50,742 nucleotides of DNA from JAGLCY01 sp965363725 (GTDB taxonomy: Bacteria > Krumholzibacteriota > Krumholzibacteriia > LZORAL124-64-63): the NCBI GenBank assembly GCA_965363725.1, contig CBDTUS010000004.1:1-50742 (forward strand). The letters run 5' to 3'. The notes under the pieces are model-generated. The model ran no database searches and had not been told where the DNA came from. It saw only the letters and a list, made by a program, of their open reading frames with translations. The translations under genes and the position numbers were made by a program. The number at the start of each line of letters is the position of its first letter. Positions within the stretch are counted from its first letter, which is position 1. This document shows positions 1 through 7,582 of the stretch, in pieces.

Positions 1-13
1 AGAAGATTTCCCA

Positions 14-1186
14 TTATTTAAAGGGAAAAAGGGTATTGATCCCCGGGTTCACCTCGTCGGGATCGCTGCTGCTGCGCTTGCGGTCGCCACAGGGCGAAGC
101 TGCACCCACGGCGATCACGTTGGTGTTGACGGCGGGATAGCTGATGGAAGAAGCGTTTTCGTTGCCCGTGGCCGCCAGTAGGGTCACGCCCGCGTTGTAG
201 GCGTAGGCCAGGGCCGCGTCGGTGGCCGCGTGGGAAGTCGTGGCCGCGCCGAAGCTCATGCTGGCCACGTCGGCACCGTTGTCGGCCGCGTGGTAGAGGG
301 CGTCGGCGATATAGGAAAAGTAGAGCGAGCCGCCGGTGTCGGAAACCTTCAGCGGCATGATGGTGCAACCTCCGGCAATACCGGTCGCACCCAGGGAGTT
401 GTCGGCGATGGCTGCCGCGACGCCGGCGCAGGCGGTGCCGTGACCCGGATCGGCGCTGTCGTCGTGGGGATCGCTGTCATTGTCGCCATAGTCATAACCG
501 GCCATCTGGAGAAGGTCCGGGTGGGAATTGTCCACACCCGAATCCAGGATGGCGATCACCACGCTGGCGCTGCCGAATCCCTGCGTTCCGTTCCAGGCGC
601 TCTTGGCGTTGGTGTCGAACCCGACGGTTCCCACGCCGGCCTGGTTGTGGGAGGGCCCCCCGGGCAACTGGGCGGTGTTGTTGTGGCCCCAGTTGTCGGG
701 AAATAGAGGATCGGTGGGCGTCACCGTGGGGAAAGCCCGCAGATCCGGCAGGGCGAATTCCAGGTTGGGGTCCGCGGCAAGCTGGGCGGCGGCGGATTCG
801 ATGTCGGTCCCATAGGGAACATCAACCCGGTACCAGCGATCGATACCCAGACGGTTGACCTCGGCCTTGTTCTTCACGTTGCCATGCATCTGCTTGATCC
901 GGGTCACATCCAGGGCGTTCAGGACCGGATCGAGCGAAGCCAAGCCCGTCCACGCCGCGTCGATGCCGGCGCTCTTATCCACCGTCTCCTGCATGACTGC
1001 CCTGTTCATGCCCTCGGGCGTGAATTTTACCAGCACCCGGTCCGGAGCAAAAACCGGCACCGAGGGAGCGTCATCCACAAACCCCCGCTGAACGGGGGCC
1101 AGGTGGCGAGAATCGGCCGCGAAGGATAAGGTAGCTGTCAGAAGAACCAGACAGACCAAAGCACAAGTCCGGGCAAAGCGTCGCAT
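14..1186 (-). CDS. Subtilisin-like (S8) serine protease, C-terminally truncated
   Basis: Exported subtilase precursor. A signal peptide (about residues 1-23 from the chosen start) is followed by an inhibitor-type prodomain (VLVKFTPEG onward) and the peptidase core. The Asp box (ILDSGVD, about residue 215) and His box (HGTACAG, about residue 249) are clear, and the oxyanion Asn lies in ATGNEN. The reading frame then stops at 14-16, right after VIAVGAASPCGDRKRSSSD and an atypical tail ending LFPFK. The GTSxA serine box, which should follow some 60-100 residues later, is missing. The last codons are AT-rich, unlike the rest. The start is the ATG at 1186, because GGGAGAG lies just upstream; an in-frame ATG at 1198 has no such site. 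As read, the enzyme cannot be a working protease. A frameshift or assembly error at the window edge is as likely as a true pseudogene. Confidence 0.8.
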   Translation of the reverse strand: MRRFARTCALVCLVLLTATLSFAADSRHLAPVQRGFVDDAPSVPVFAPDRVLVKFTPEGMNRAVMQETVDKSAGIDAAWTGLASLDPVLNALDVTRIKQMHGNVKNKAEVNRLGIDRWYRVDVPYGTDIESAAAQLAADPNLEFALPDLRAFPTVTPTDPLFPDNWGHNNTAQLPGGPSHNQAGVGTVGFDTNAKSAWNGTQGFGSASVVIAILDSGVDNSHPDLLQMAGYDYGDNDSDPHDDSADPGHGTACAGVAAAIADNSLGATGIAGGCTIMPLKVSDTGGSLYFSYIADALYHAADNGADVASMSFGAATTSHAATDAALAYAYNAGVTLLAATGNENASSISYPAVNTNVIAVGAASPCGDRKRSSSDPDEVNPGINTLFPFK

Positions 1187-1290
1187 TTTCTCTCCCATGG
1201 GTATCCACGTGTTGAACCTGAGATGTCGACCTGTAAGTATGATAGATAATATATCGACACGATATTGAAAATCTTAACCCAAGCCTGCCC

Positions 1291-2205
1291 TCAATAAGCT
1301 TCGATTTCCCCCATCTTCACCTTGGTGGTGAACCTGAGAACTGGTTGTGGGACTTCGGTTTGATCGGTTATCAGCGTCTTGCCCGGGGACTCCAGACCCT
1401 CGATCTGGATATTCGTGGGAACCTGGAGGCCAATGCCCCCCATCGCAAGGTCAAGGCGGATGTCCGCATCGCGGGACCAGGCGCCCCGCAGATCGATATC
1501 CGCGCCGCCCATCCGGCAGACCACTTCCAGGACCCTGGGGCTGGCATTGCCCAGACGCGAGGCTTCGAAACCGCCCATCGAACCCCGGATGGTCAGAGTA
1601 TCCATGGGCTCTTTCAGGGGCTCGCTGATTTCCAGTTCAAAGCCGCCCTTCTTGTAACGGAAGTCGGCGTTGGTGATCCACAGCCCGCCCAGATCGGCCT
1701 CGAAACCGCCTTCCTGCACCAGGACCTGAAGTTCCAACGGGGAATCGGCCGGGAGGTAGATATCGATTTTGGGGCTCTTGGCGTCCGTCATCAGCTGGCG
1801 AAAAAGAGCCTGCAGGCCAGATATGGTGCGCTTGCTTCGGATCCCGTAGACCCAGCTGGAATCGGGTTGGCTCTGGAAGTAATCCTGCACCGCGTACGAC
1901 TCGCTGTCGAAAACGGCCTCGACCCTGACGCTGCTGCCGCTCGGGCCGGGGTGAATCTGGAATTCGCCCTGGGACAGATCCAGGACCACCCGGCCGATAC
2001 CCGCAGGAACCTCGGTCACCTTGGCGCCGCGAACTTCGGTCGGGGCCCCCGCGGTTGCCGGAGCCAGCACCTTGTCCTCGATCTGCACCTTGCCTGAACG
2101 GTTCCAGGCCACCAGGGCCGTCCCGCCCACGAACACGATGAAAATCACGATGATCCCCAGGCACCCGAACATTCCGGTTTTCAGGCATCCGCGCTTTTCA
2201 CTCAT
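1291..2205 (-). CDS. Membrane-anchored toastrack/DUF4097-like protein
   Basis: A short basic cytoplasmic N-terminus (MSEKRGCLK) leads into one strong transmembrane segment (GCLGIIVIFIVFVGGTALVAW, about residues 14-34), so the rest should lie outside the cytoplasmic membrane. The outer part is rich in short beta strands with repeating glycine turns (EGGFEADLGG, KKGGFELEI, SMGGFEASRLG, RMGGADIDL, AMGGIGLQV). This looks like the right-handed beta structure of toastrack or DUF4097 proteins, often tied to envelope stress functions. The family call is inference from the repeat pattern, with no catalytic residues seen. The frame is open back to 2292, but those residues are Pro/Arg-rich and unlike a protein start; ATG 2205 precedes the membrane segment directly. 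It is a single gene between the protease and the RRM gene, all on the same strand. Confidence 0.65.
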   Translation of the reverse strand: MSEKRGCLKTGMFGCLGIIVIFIVFVGGTALVAWNRSGKVQIEDKVLAPATAGAPTEVRGAKVTEVPAGIGRVVLDLSQGEFQIHPGPSGSSVRVEAVFDSESYAVQDYFQSQPDSSWVYGIRSKRTISGLQALFRQLMTDAKSPKIDIYLPADSPLELQVLVQEGGFEADLGGLWITNADFRYKKGGFELEISEPLKEPMDTLTIRGSMGGFEASRLGNASPRVLEVVCRMGGADIDLRGAWSRDADIRLDLAMGGIGLQVPTNIQIEGLESPGKTLITDQTEVPQPVLRFTTKVKMGEIEAY

Positions 2206-2317
2206 GACGGGTCTCGGACTTTCCGGGGCTGGGGCCGGGCGGGTTGGTCTCCAGGGGATTCTACGTTGAGCCCGGGAAAAGGATACAGTCATTTTGATTC
2301 AGACGTGAAGTGGGGAT

Positions 2318-2347
2318 AAAAAAAACCCGCTTCCCTCCAGAAGCGGG
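2318..2347 (-). terminator. Intrinsic terminator of the RRM gene
   Basis: On the minus strand, CCCGCTTC and GAAGCGGG form a perfect 8-bp stem around a 6-nt loop (2326-2347), followed at once by eight T residues (2318-2325). It sits 28 bp after the RRM gene and is the clearest rho-independent terminator in the window. Confidence 0.9.
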
Positions 2348-2374
2348 GTTTCGCTCACAGTGTGGGCAATCGGA

Positions 2375-2680
2375 CTACCAGCGGCCACCGCCACCGCCAC
2401 CGCCGCCGCCACCGCCGCCACCGCTACCGCCACCGCTGCGACGATCCTGAGCCTCGTTGACCCGCAGGGCGCGACCGCCCATTTCGTAGCCGTCCAGAGC
2501 CTGGATGGCGTTCTGCAGCGCGTCATCGTCCACTTCCACGAAGCCGAAGCCGCGGGGACGACCGGTCTCACGATCATTGATCAGGGCCACCGAGTGCACG
2601 GTTCCGTACTCGCTGAACAGAGCCGTAATTTCTTCCTCGGTCGCGCTGAAGGGCAGGTTGCCCACGTAGATCTTCTTCAT
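2375..2680 (-). CDS. Glycine-rich RRM-domain RNA-binding protein
   Basis: A single RNA recognition motif fills residues 1-80. RNP-2 is IYVGNL (4-9) and RNP-1 is RGFGFVEV (43-50), both with the aromatic residues that stack on RNA. The tail (about residues 82-101) is almost pure glycine ending RW. This is the layout of the small cold-inducible RNA-binding proteins of cyanobacteria and several other phyla, which act as RNA chaperones in the cytoplasm; the role here is inferred from the family. The start has GGAG about 11 nt upstream. The gene has its own promoter (2862-2890), a leader of about 175 nt and a strong terminator, so it is monocistronic. The Gly codons are a near-perfect triplet repeat, so tail length may vary between strains. 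Confidence 0.93.
   Translation of the reverse strand: MKKIYVGNLPFSATEEEITALFSEYGTVHSVALINDRETGRPRGFGFVEVDDDALQNAIQALDGYEMGGRALRVNEAQDRRSGGGSGGGGGGGGGGGGGRW
2381..2440 (-). repeat. GGN triplet repeat coding the Gly tail
   Basis: About 20 consecutive codons of mostly GGC/GGT (plus strand: runs of gcc/acc) make a low-complexity tract at the 3' end of the RRM gene. Such tracts are prone to slippage; one Ser codon and small interruptions remain. Confidence 0.8.
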
Positions 2681-2861
2681 TTTCTCTTCATCTCCAAGTG
2701 CCGGATTTCCGGCAAAAAAAAGCTTTCAGGATCGGCGGCTATTTCCGGCCCACCCCTCATGCTCCCAAACGATCCGGCGCTAAGGCCGGCCTCCATCCCC
2801 CGACTGTCGAGGGAAGCAGCCAAATCAGCCCCTCCGAACGGACAGGCCGATCTCCGCGAAA
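2681..2861 (-). promoter_or_regulatory. Long structured 5' leader of the RRM gene
   Basis: Between the predicted transcription start (about 2855) and the RRM start codon lie about 175 nt with no gene. Directly upstream of the ribosome site the minus strand reads a U8 tract, then GCCGG-AAAT-CCGGC (5-bp stem, tetraloop, about 2700-2714), then ACTTGGAG. The string GCCGGAAAT occurs twice in the leader, so the hairpin has an alternative partner. Long leaders of this size are typical of cold-shock mRNAs; whether this one senses temperature is inference. Confidence 0.45.
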
Positions 2862-2890
2862 ATAATAACAAGTTCCACGATGAATGCCAA
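2862..2890 (-). promoter_or_regulatory. Sigma70-type promoter for the RRM gene
   Basis: On the minus strand TTGGCA (2890-2885), a 17-bp spacer and TATTAT (2867-2862) match the vegetative consensus at 10 of 12 positions. It reads toward the RRM gene and lies back to back with the promoter of the dockerin gene. Confidence 0.6.
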
Positions 2891-2938
2891 ATGATAAGTT
2901 GATTTCGGATTAGGGGGAAAATAGCCCGGCCAACCCGG

Positions 2939-2967
2939 TTGACCGGCGGGTTCAAATACCTTAGAAT
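2939..2967 (+). promoter_or_regulatory. Sigma70-type promoter for the dockerin gene
   Basis: TTGACC (2939-2944), 17-bp spacer, TAGAAT (2962-2967). Transcription would start near 2974, giving a leader of about 35 nt that contains the ribosome site (AGGGGGG) before ATG 3010. Confidence 0.6.
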
Positions 2968-3009
2968 CATACATAAGATCATGATGAGGTTTTTCAGGGG
3001 GGTACCTTC

Positions 3010-3645
3010 ATGCCGCGATTCGGATTTCTTTTTTTATTGCTGGTGATGGCCGGATCCGCCCAGATCTGCCTGGCCATTACCGGCGTGCCCAGCCTGGATC
3101 TGTCCGAGGCCAATATCGCCTATTCCGGGCCCGGTGTTCCCTCTCTCATGGTGGTTCCCGACGGGAGCGGCAATCCCTTCACTGAGGCCCATGACGAAAC
3201 CGGCGCAGTGGTGGACGCCACCATCACCATGTATTTGAGGGATCCCCAGGGAGATCCCATCGTGAACTTCCCCTTGGAGGACCTCTGGCTCGAGACCGAT
3301 GACGACGGCCTCGTGCCCTGCACCTGGGGCCCCAACCCGGACAACCACACGGACATCAACGGGATGACACAATGGACTCAACCGGTCTTCGCGGGCGGTC
3401 ACAGCCAGGGTCCGGTCTTCGTTATGATCAACGGCTCCCGGATGACCAGCAACGCGGGGCTGCCCTTGAGATTCAACAGCCCGGACATCAACGGCGACGG
3501 GATCGTCAACCTGTCGGACACCGGCGTTTTAGCCTCGGATTACTATATCGGCTACCAATTCCGGAGTGATTTCAACGGGGACGGCCAACTCAACCTGTCG
3601 GACGTGGGCCTTTATGCCCGTGCCCACGGAGCCCAGTGCCCCTGA
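3010..3645 (+). CDS. Secreted protein with C-terminal dockerin-like repeats
   Basis: A signal peptide (about residues 1-22, cut after CLA) precedes a domain of about 130 residues I do not recognise. It contains an Ig-like stretch with acidic turns, two of them around ETDDDG and DNHTD. The C-terminus carries two calcium-binding loops of dockerin type I: DINGDGIVNLSD (159-170) and DFNGDGQLNLSD (187-198). In cellulosomes such pairs bind cohesins. Here no cohesin or scaffoldin is visible, and dockerin-like pairs are common at the ends of exported proteins in FCB-type genomes, so the partner is unknown. The stop codon overlaps the start of the serine hydrolase (TGATG), so the two are translated together and may share a role outside the cytoplasm. 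Confidence 0.75.
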   Translation: MPRFGFLFLLLVMAGSAQICLAITGVPSLDLSEANIAYSGPGVPSLMVVPDGSGNPFTEAHDETGAVVDATITMYLRDPQGDPIVNFPLEDLWLETDDDGLVPCTWGPNPDNHTDINGMTQWTQPVFAGGHSQGPVFVMINGSRMTSNAGLPLRFNSPDINGDGIVNLSDTGVLASDYYIGYQFRSDFNGDGQLNLSDVGLYARAHGAQCP

Positions 3646-4745
3646 TGCGGGGTGCAATTTTTCTTCTTCTGCTCGGCTTGACGGATTGGACCGGTGCGTC
3701 CGCGGCCGCGGATTTCCCCGCCGTACTTCAAAAGGTCCTCGAGGATTTCTACGCAGCCAACCCCAGCGCTCCCGGCATCGTCGTTCACGTGGAAAGCCCC
3801 CGGCTCCAGGTGAATTGGACTTCGGCGGTGGGCGTGGCCGATCCCCTGACGGAAACCGCCCTGACACCGGCCCACACCTTCCGCATCGCCAGCAACACCA
3901 AGACCTACATGGCGGCCGCCGTTCTCCGGCTGGTCGAGCGGGGGAAATTGACCCTGGATGACAGTCTGGACAAACACCTGCCCGCCGATCTGATCGAGCT
4001 TTTGACCGACGACGGCTACGATCTGTCCGCCATGACCATCGAGCAGGTCCTGGCCCACACCAGCGGGCTATTCGAGCATCCGGCCGACCCCCGCTACAAA
4101 GAGGCCATCCTGGCCAACCCCCAGTATGGCTGGACCCGCCGGGAACAGATCACCCGATGCGTCGAATGGGGAGACCCCGTGGGTGGACCGGGCGAAATTT
4201 TCTCCTATTCCGATACCGGTTACATCATCCTCGGCGGAATCATCGAAAGGTTGACGGGCCAAAACCTCGGGGGCGCCGTGCAGAAATTGCTGGACTTCGA
4301 AAAACTGGGTTTGACTTCAACCTGGTGGGAGGTCCTGGAGGAAAAGCCCCCGGACGCCGGTCTGCGCGCGCATCAATTCTACGGGGATCTGGATACTTTT
4401 GACTGGAACCCCAGCCTGGATCTCTATGGAGGAGGCGGCCTGGTCTGCGATGCGTACGACCTGGCCCGGTTCACCCGCCTGCTGATGAAGGGAAAGGTCC
4501 TTCACCGGGATTCATCGCTGGCGGCCATGACCGGCGACGGGACCACCGACTTTCGTCTGGGCCTGGTTTGCGATGACTTCGGGGATGACCTGGCCTGGGG
4601 CCATACGGGTTTCTGGAACACCTTCGTTTTTCACGTGCCCGAACACGACCTGACAGTGTCCGGTTGCATCCTCAACCACTTCGCCGACAGGGGCCGGGAA
4701 CTGGCGAGACAACTGGTCGCCGCCGCCGTGGCGCCTACCCCGTAG
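3645..4745 (+). CDS. Class C beta-lactamase-family serine hydrolase, exported
   Basis: Penicillin-binding-protein-fold hydrolase (beta-lactamase family, PF00144). The catalytic SxxK is S83-N-T-K86 in FRIASNTK, the second motif is Y188-S-D190 (usually Y-S/A-N, so the Asn is an Asp here) and the third is H320-T-G322. Length (366 aa) fits D-Ala-D-Ala carboxypeptidase, esterase and class C lactamase members; the substrate cannot be told. A signal peptide covers about residues 1-22. The ATG at 3645 overlaps the dockerin stop by one base (TGATG) and is preferred to an in-frame GTG at 3636. The gene ends exactly where the convergent propeller gene ends (4745/4746), with no room for a separate terminator. 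Confidence 0.88.
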   Translation: MRGAIFLLLLGLTDWTGASAAADFPAVLQKVLEDFYAANPSAPGIVVHVESPRLQVNWTSAVGVADPLTETALTPAHTFRIASNTKTYMAAAVLRLVERGKLTLDDSLDKHLPADLIELLTDDGYDLSAMTIEQVLAHTSGLFEHPADPRYKEAILANPQYGWTRREQITRCVEWGDPVGGPGEIFSYSDTGYIILGGIIERLTGQNLGGAVQKLLDFEKLGLTSTWWEVLEEKPPDAGLRAHQFYGDLDTFDWNPSLDLYGGGGLVCDAYDLARFTRLLMKGKVLHRDSSLAAMTGDGTTDFRLGLVCDDFGDDLAWGHTGFWNTFVFHVPEHDLTVSGCILNHFADRGRELARQLVAAAVAPTP

Positions 4746-5954
4746 TCAAAAGGCGAACACCTTGAGGTCGTGCACCGCGACCTCTTCCTCCTCGCCCCGG
4801 CTGCCCCCGTAGGTGTTGCGGCGGGCCTGGACCTGGCCCCGGATCAAGGCTGCCCGCCCGTTCCCCAGGAAAACCAGCTTGTCCTCGTCGGGATCGCCGT
4901 CACACTTCAGGGCCACTTGACGGACATAAACCCCTTCCATGTCGAAGGCGTCGAAGGTCATCATGATGCCGGGATCCTGGTTGTGGGTGCCCCTGGCGGT
5001 GAGAACCCAGACCTCGCCTTGGTCCATCCAGAACAGGGCCGAAACAGCGGGATGATTATCTTCGACCTCGACCCTGACATCGACCCGCTCACCGTCACGG
5101 ATCACCGTCAGCGCATCGCGGATTTCCTGTTTTTCGGCCTCGGTCCGCGCCAGAGGTTTGAAGCTGCGCCCGAACGAGAAGGCCAACGTACCGTCGGGTT
5201 CGAAAACACTGATCAGGTACTGGTTCCGTTCGGTGGCCGCCAGGACTCGCCCGGCGCCGTCGATGTCCCACCGTTCATGGGAGGGGAAGTAGTGGTTCTT
5301 CTCGATCCAGCCGTCACGCATCAGCTGCGAGGCGGTGGTGCGGGACTGGAATTCGGCGAGGATCTCGGCGTCCTCATCGGTCCGCACCAGGTACTGGGTG
5401 CGCACCATGCCCTGCCCCCCTTCCCCCGGCGTCACCCTGGCGCCGTTGATCACCAGCGACCCGGCCCGGTAACGCGCCCGCCGAATGCTCGACATGCCGC
5501 CGCCTTCCTGGGGGTCGTAGCCCGGGGGCATCACCGAGTTCAGGGGAGTGCCTTCCAGGTCGATCCGGATGATCCGACCGTTGATGTACTGGACCAGACC
5601 CAGGGTCCCGTCGGCGAAAAAGATCATGTCTTCGGGCCGGCGCGTTTCCCCGGGTCCTTCGCCTTCACGGCTGAGGTTGCGCAGGAAGTTCCCCTCGACG
5701 TCGAAAACGCTGACCTGGGACAGCTGGGTGTCGAGGACGTAGACATTGCCGTCGGGCCCGGTGGCCGCGGTGATGACCGCCCCGAAAATGAGATCGTCAT
5801 CGTCATGACCCCGGTGCCACAGTTCACGCATTTCCAGGATCTCGAGGCCGTCCCGAGGCTGGTCGCCGTTGGAGATTTGGGGCTGCTCGGCTGCGGCAAT
5901 ACCGGCCATCCATACCATCATCATGACCATCAGGATCAGCCTGGACTTCTTCAT
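4746..5954 (-). CDS. Exported six-bladed beta-propeller protein
   Basis: A signal peptide (MKKSRLILMV... cut after IAAAE) is followed by a 6-bladed beta-propeller, as in the NHL-like family PF17170. Blades are marked by repeats such as GPDGNVYVLDTQLSQVSVFD, FFADGTLGLVQYINGRIIRID, AGRVLAATERNQYLISVFEPDG and DQGEVWVLTARG. Such proteins usually serve as binding scaffolds in the periplasm or on the surface; no enzyme signature is visible. The start is ATG 5954, with GGAGG about 8 nt upstream; the frame is open for 11 more codons but these lack a ribosome site. The gene stands alone on the minus strand and is directly convergent with the serine hydrolase. Confidence 0.75.
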   Translation of the reverse strand: MKKSRLILMVMMMVWMAGIAAAEQPQISNGDQPRDGLEILEMRELWHRGHDDDDLIFGAVITAATGPDGNVYVLDTQLSQVSVFDVEGNFLRNLSREGEGPGETRRPEDMIFFADGTLGLVQYINGRIIRIDLEGTPLNSVMPPGYDPQEGGGMSSIRRARYRAGSLVINGARVTPGEGGQGMVRTQYLVRTDEDAEILAEFQSRTTASQLMRDGWIEKNHYFPSHERWDIDGAGRVLAATERNQYLISVFEPDGTLAFSFGRSFKPLARTEAEKQEIRDALTVIRDGERVDVRVEVEDNHPAVSALFWMDQGEVWVLTARGTHNQDPGIMMTFDAFDMEGVYVRQVALKCDGDPDEDKLVFLGNGRAALIRGQVQARRNTYGGSRGEEEEVAVHDLKVFAF

Positions 5955-6129
5955 CTCGGTCCTCCGGAAATGGTGAAAAGGCGGCACGGATACCCGCCAT
6001 CATGGGATTTCCTACGCGGCAGGCCCCACCGGGTTGCACGCCAATCGGCTCACCTGTTCTCTCACCCTCTTCCCCCTGCAATGACAATCTGGTATCATAA
6101 CCCCGCGACCAAACAAAGGGATTTCGTTC

Positions 6130-7497
6130 ATGAAGACTCCGTTTGCCGTCCTGGTTATTGTCGGTTTTCTGGTGACCTTGCCGACGGCCAGCGCCATGGC
6201 GGACATCCCCTGCCACGAAGTCCTCTTTCAGACTTCTTCAGAGGCTCATTTCCTGCCGACGGGCGACGGATCCATCAGCCGCTACAACGCTGTCGCTTCC
6301 GGAGACGGTTTCGCCTACACCATCGTCAAAGGTTCGACCTCCAGCTGGCCTTCCCTGTTCCGCTGCCTGGAACTCGGCTCCAACCTATATATGCCCCCGA
6401 TCATCAGAAGCTTCGTTGCCCTGCCCACAGCCAGTACACGCATCGTGTTGATGGCCGGGTATGCCTACCTCCCCCTGGGGTCCCTGGGGTTGGGCGTGAT
6501 CGACATATCGAACCCGGATCATCTTCCCGAGCCGGTTCTGACCGGAACCCCCGACGTCTGCCGGGACGCTGCCACCTGGGGTACGGACTACCTCGTGACC
6601 GCCCAATGGACTGCGCTGCGGATCTATGATCTCCAAAGTCCCACCGCTCCCGAGGAAATCTCCGCCGTCAACCTGACCCAGGCCCGGACGGTCGCCGTAG
6701 CAAACGACCTCGCCTTCGTGGCCTGCGGCAATCTCGGTCTGGCCATCGTGGATATCGCCGACGTGGCGGCGCCCCAGGTGATCGGAACATTTCCGGTCGG
6801 GGGACTCGTGGACCAGGTCGCGGTCGATGGCAACCGGGTCTACCTGACGGGTTACCAGGTCGGCCTGGTCACCGTGGACGTGACCGACCCGACGTCACCT
6901 CTCGTGGTGGACACCCTGCCCCTGGAGGGGGAACCCGAAGCCATCGCGATTCGCGGAGGTTTTGGTTACATCACCGTCGGGGAGGCGATTCCCGTTGTTC
7001 CCGGAATGCCCGATTTCGACGCCATGGCCCTCGTCCGGTTGAACCCCTGGGAATCCCCGACCCTGGAAAGCTATTTGTTCCCCACCGAGAACTATTCGTC
7101 CCTCGCTCTGGGGGAGGACCTGGTCCTGCTCGGCGAAACCGAGGTCACTTCCGACCTGGTGCTCGCCCCCCTGATGTGCCCCGCGCCCAGCGCCATTCCC
7201 GACCCCGGACCGGCCGCCGTTTCGATATCCATGCCCTGGCCCAACCCCTTCAATCCCCGGGTCACCGTGCGGTTCAACCTGCCCGAGGGTAGACTGGGCC
7301 GGCTCACGGTGCATGACACGCGCGGCCGGATGATGACCGAAGTCTGGCGGGGAAACGGCGGGGAGCGGGACCTGCAGGCGACCTGGAACGGAACCGACCG
7401 TCAGGGGCGATCCTGTCCCAGTGGGACCTATTTCTTCAGATTGACCGATTCTGTCGGTCGGCAGGCGGCCTCGGTCCGGGCGGTGCTTCTGCGCTGA
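6130..7497 (+). CDS. Exported LVIVD-repeat beta-propeller with PNPFNP sorting-type domain
   Basis: A signal peptide (about 1-24, cut after ASAMA) is followed by LVIVD-type repeats (PF08309), seen as GVIDISNPDHLPEPVLTG, LRIYDLQSPTAPEEIS, LAIVDIADVAAPQVIG and LVTVDVTDPTSPLVVD. Each blade of about 40 residues belongs to a predicted propeller with adhesive or binding function at the surface. The last 80 residues form a FlgD-like domain that begins PWPNPFNPRVTVRF and ends with ASVRAVLLR. In FCB bacteria this kind of C-terminus directs export by type IX secretion or anchors to the surface; that role is inferred here. A TGG-TATCAT extended -10 lies about 30 nt upstream of ATG 6130. Confidence 0.8.
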   Translation: MKTPFAVLVIVGFLVTLPTASAMADIPCHEVLFQTSSEAHFLPTGDGSISRYNAVASGDGFAYTIVKGSTSSWPSLFRCLELGSNLYMPPIIRSFVALPTASTRIVLMAGYAYLPLGSLGLGVIDISNPDHLPEPVLTGTPDVCRDAATWGTDYLVTAQWTALRIYDLQSPTAPEEISAVNLTQARTVAVANDLAFVACGNLGLAIVDIADVAAPQVIGTFPVGGLVDQVAVDGNRVYLTGYQVGLVTVDVTDPTSPLVVDTLPLEGEPEAIAIRGGFGYITVGEAIPVVPGMPDFDAMALVRLNPWESPTLESYLFPTENYSSLALGEDLVLLGETEVTSDLVLAPLMCPAPSAIPDPGPAAVSISMPWPNPFNPRVTVRFNLPEGRLGRLTVHDTRGRMMTEVWRGNGGERDLQATWNGTDRQGRSCPSGTYFFRLTDSVGRQAASVRAVLLR

Positions 7498-7517
7498 GGA
7501 CATTCGGGCCCTCTTTC

Positions 7518-7545
7518 TTGAATCCATCGAACCAGGCGTTAACTT
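7518..7545 (+). promoter_or_regulatory. Possible promoter of the alpha/beta hydrolase
   Basis: TTGAAT (7518-7523), 16-bp spacer, TAACTT (7540-7545), about 38 nt before ATG 7583. The match is moderate. Confidence 0.35.
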
Positions 7546-7582
7546 CAAGCCGGAATGATCCTTCTTTCCAACAAGGAAAATC

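Noticed and set aside
2315..2350. The RRM terminator hairpin as an insertion-sequence end
   Set aside because: There is no transposase, target duplication or second copy; the T8 run identifies it as a terminator.
4770..6629. A 619-codon plus-strand frame across the propeller gene
   Set aside because: It crosses the real start of the LVIVD gene in another frame and has no coding bias after 5960.
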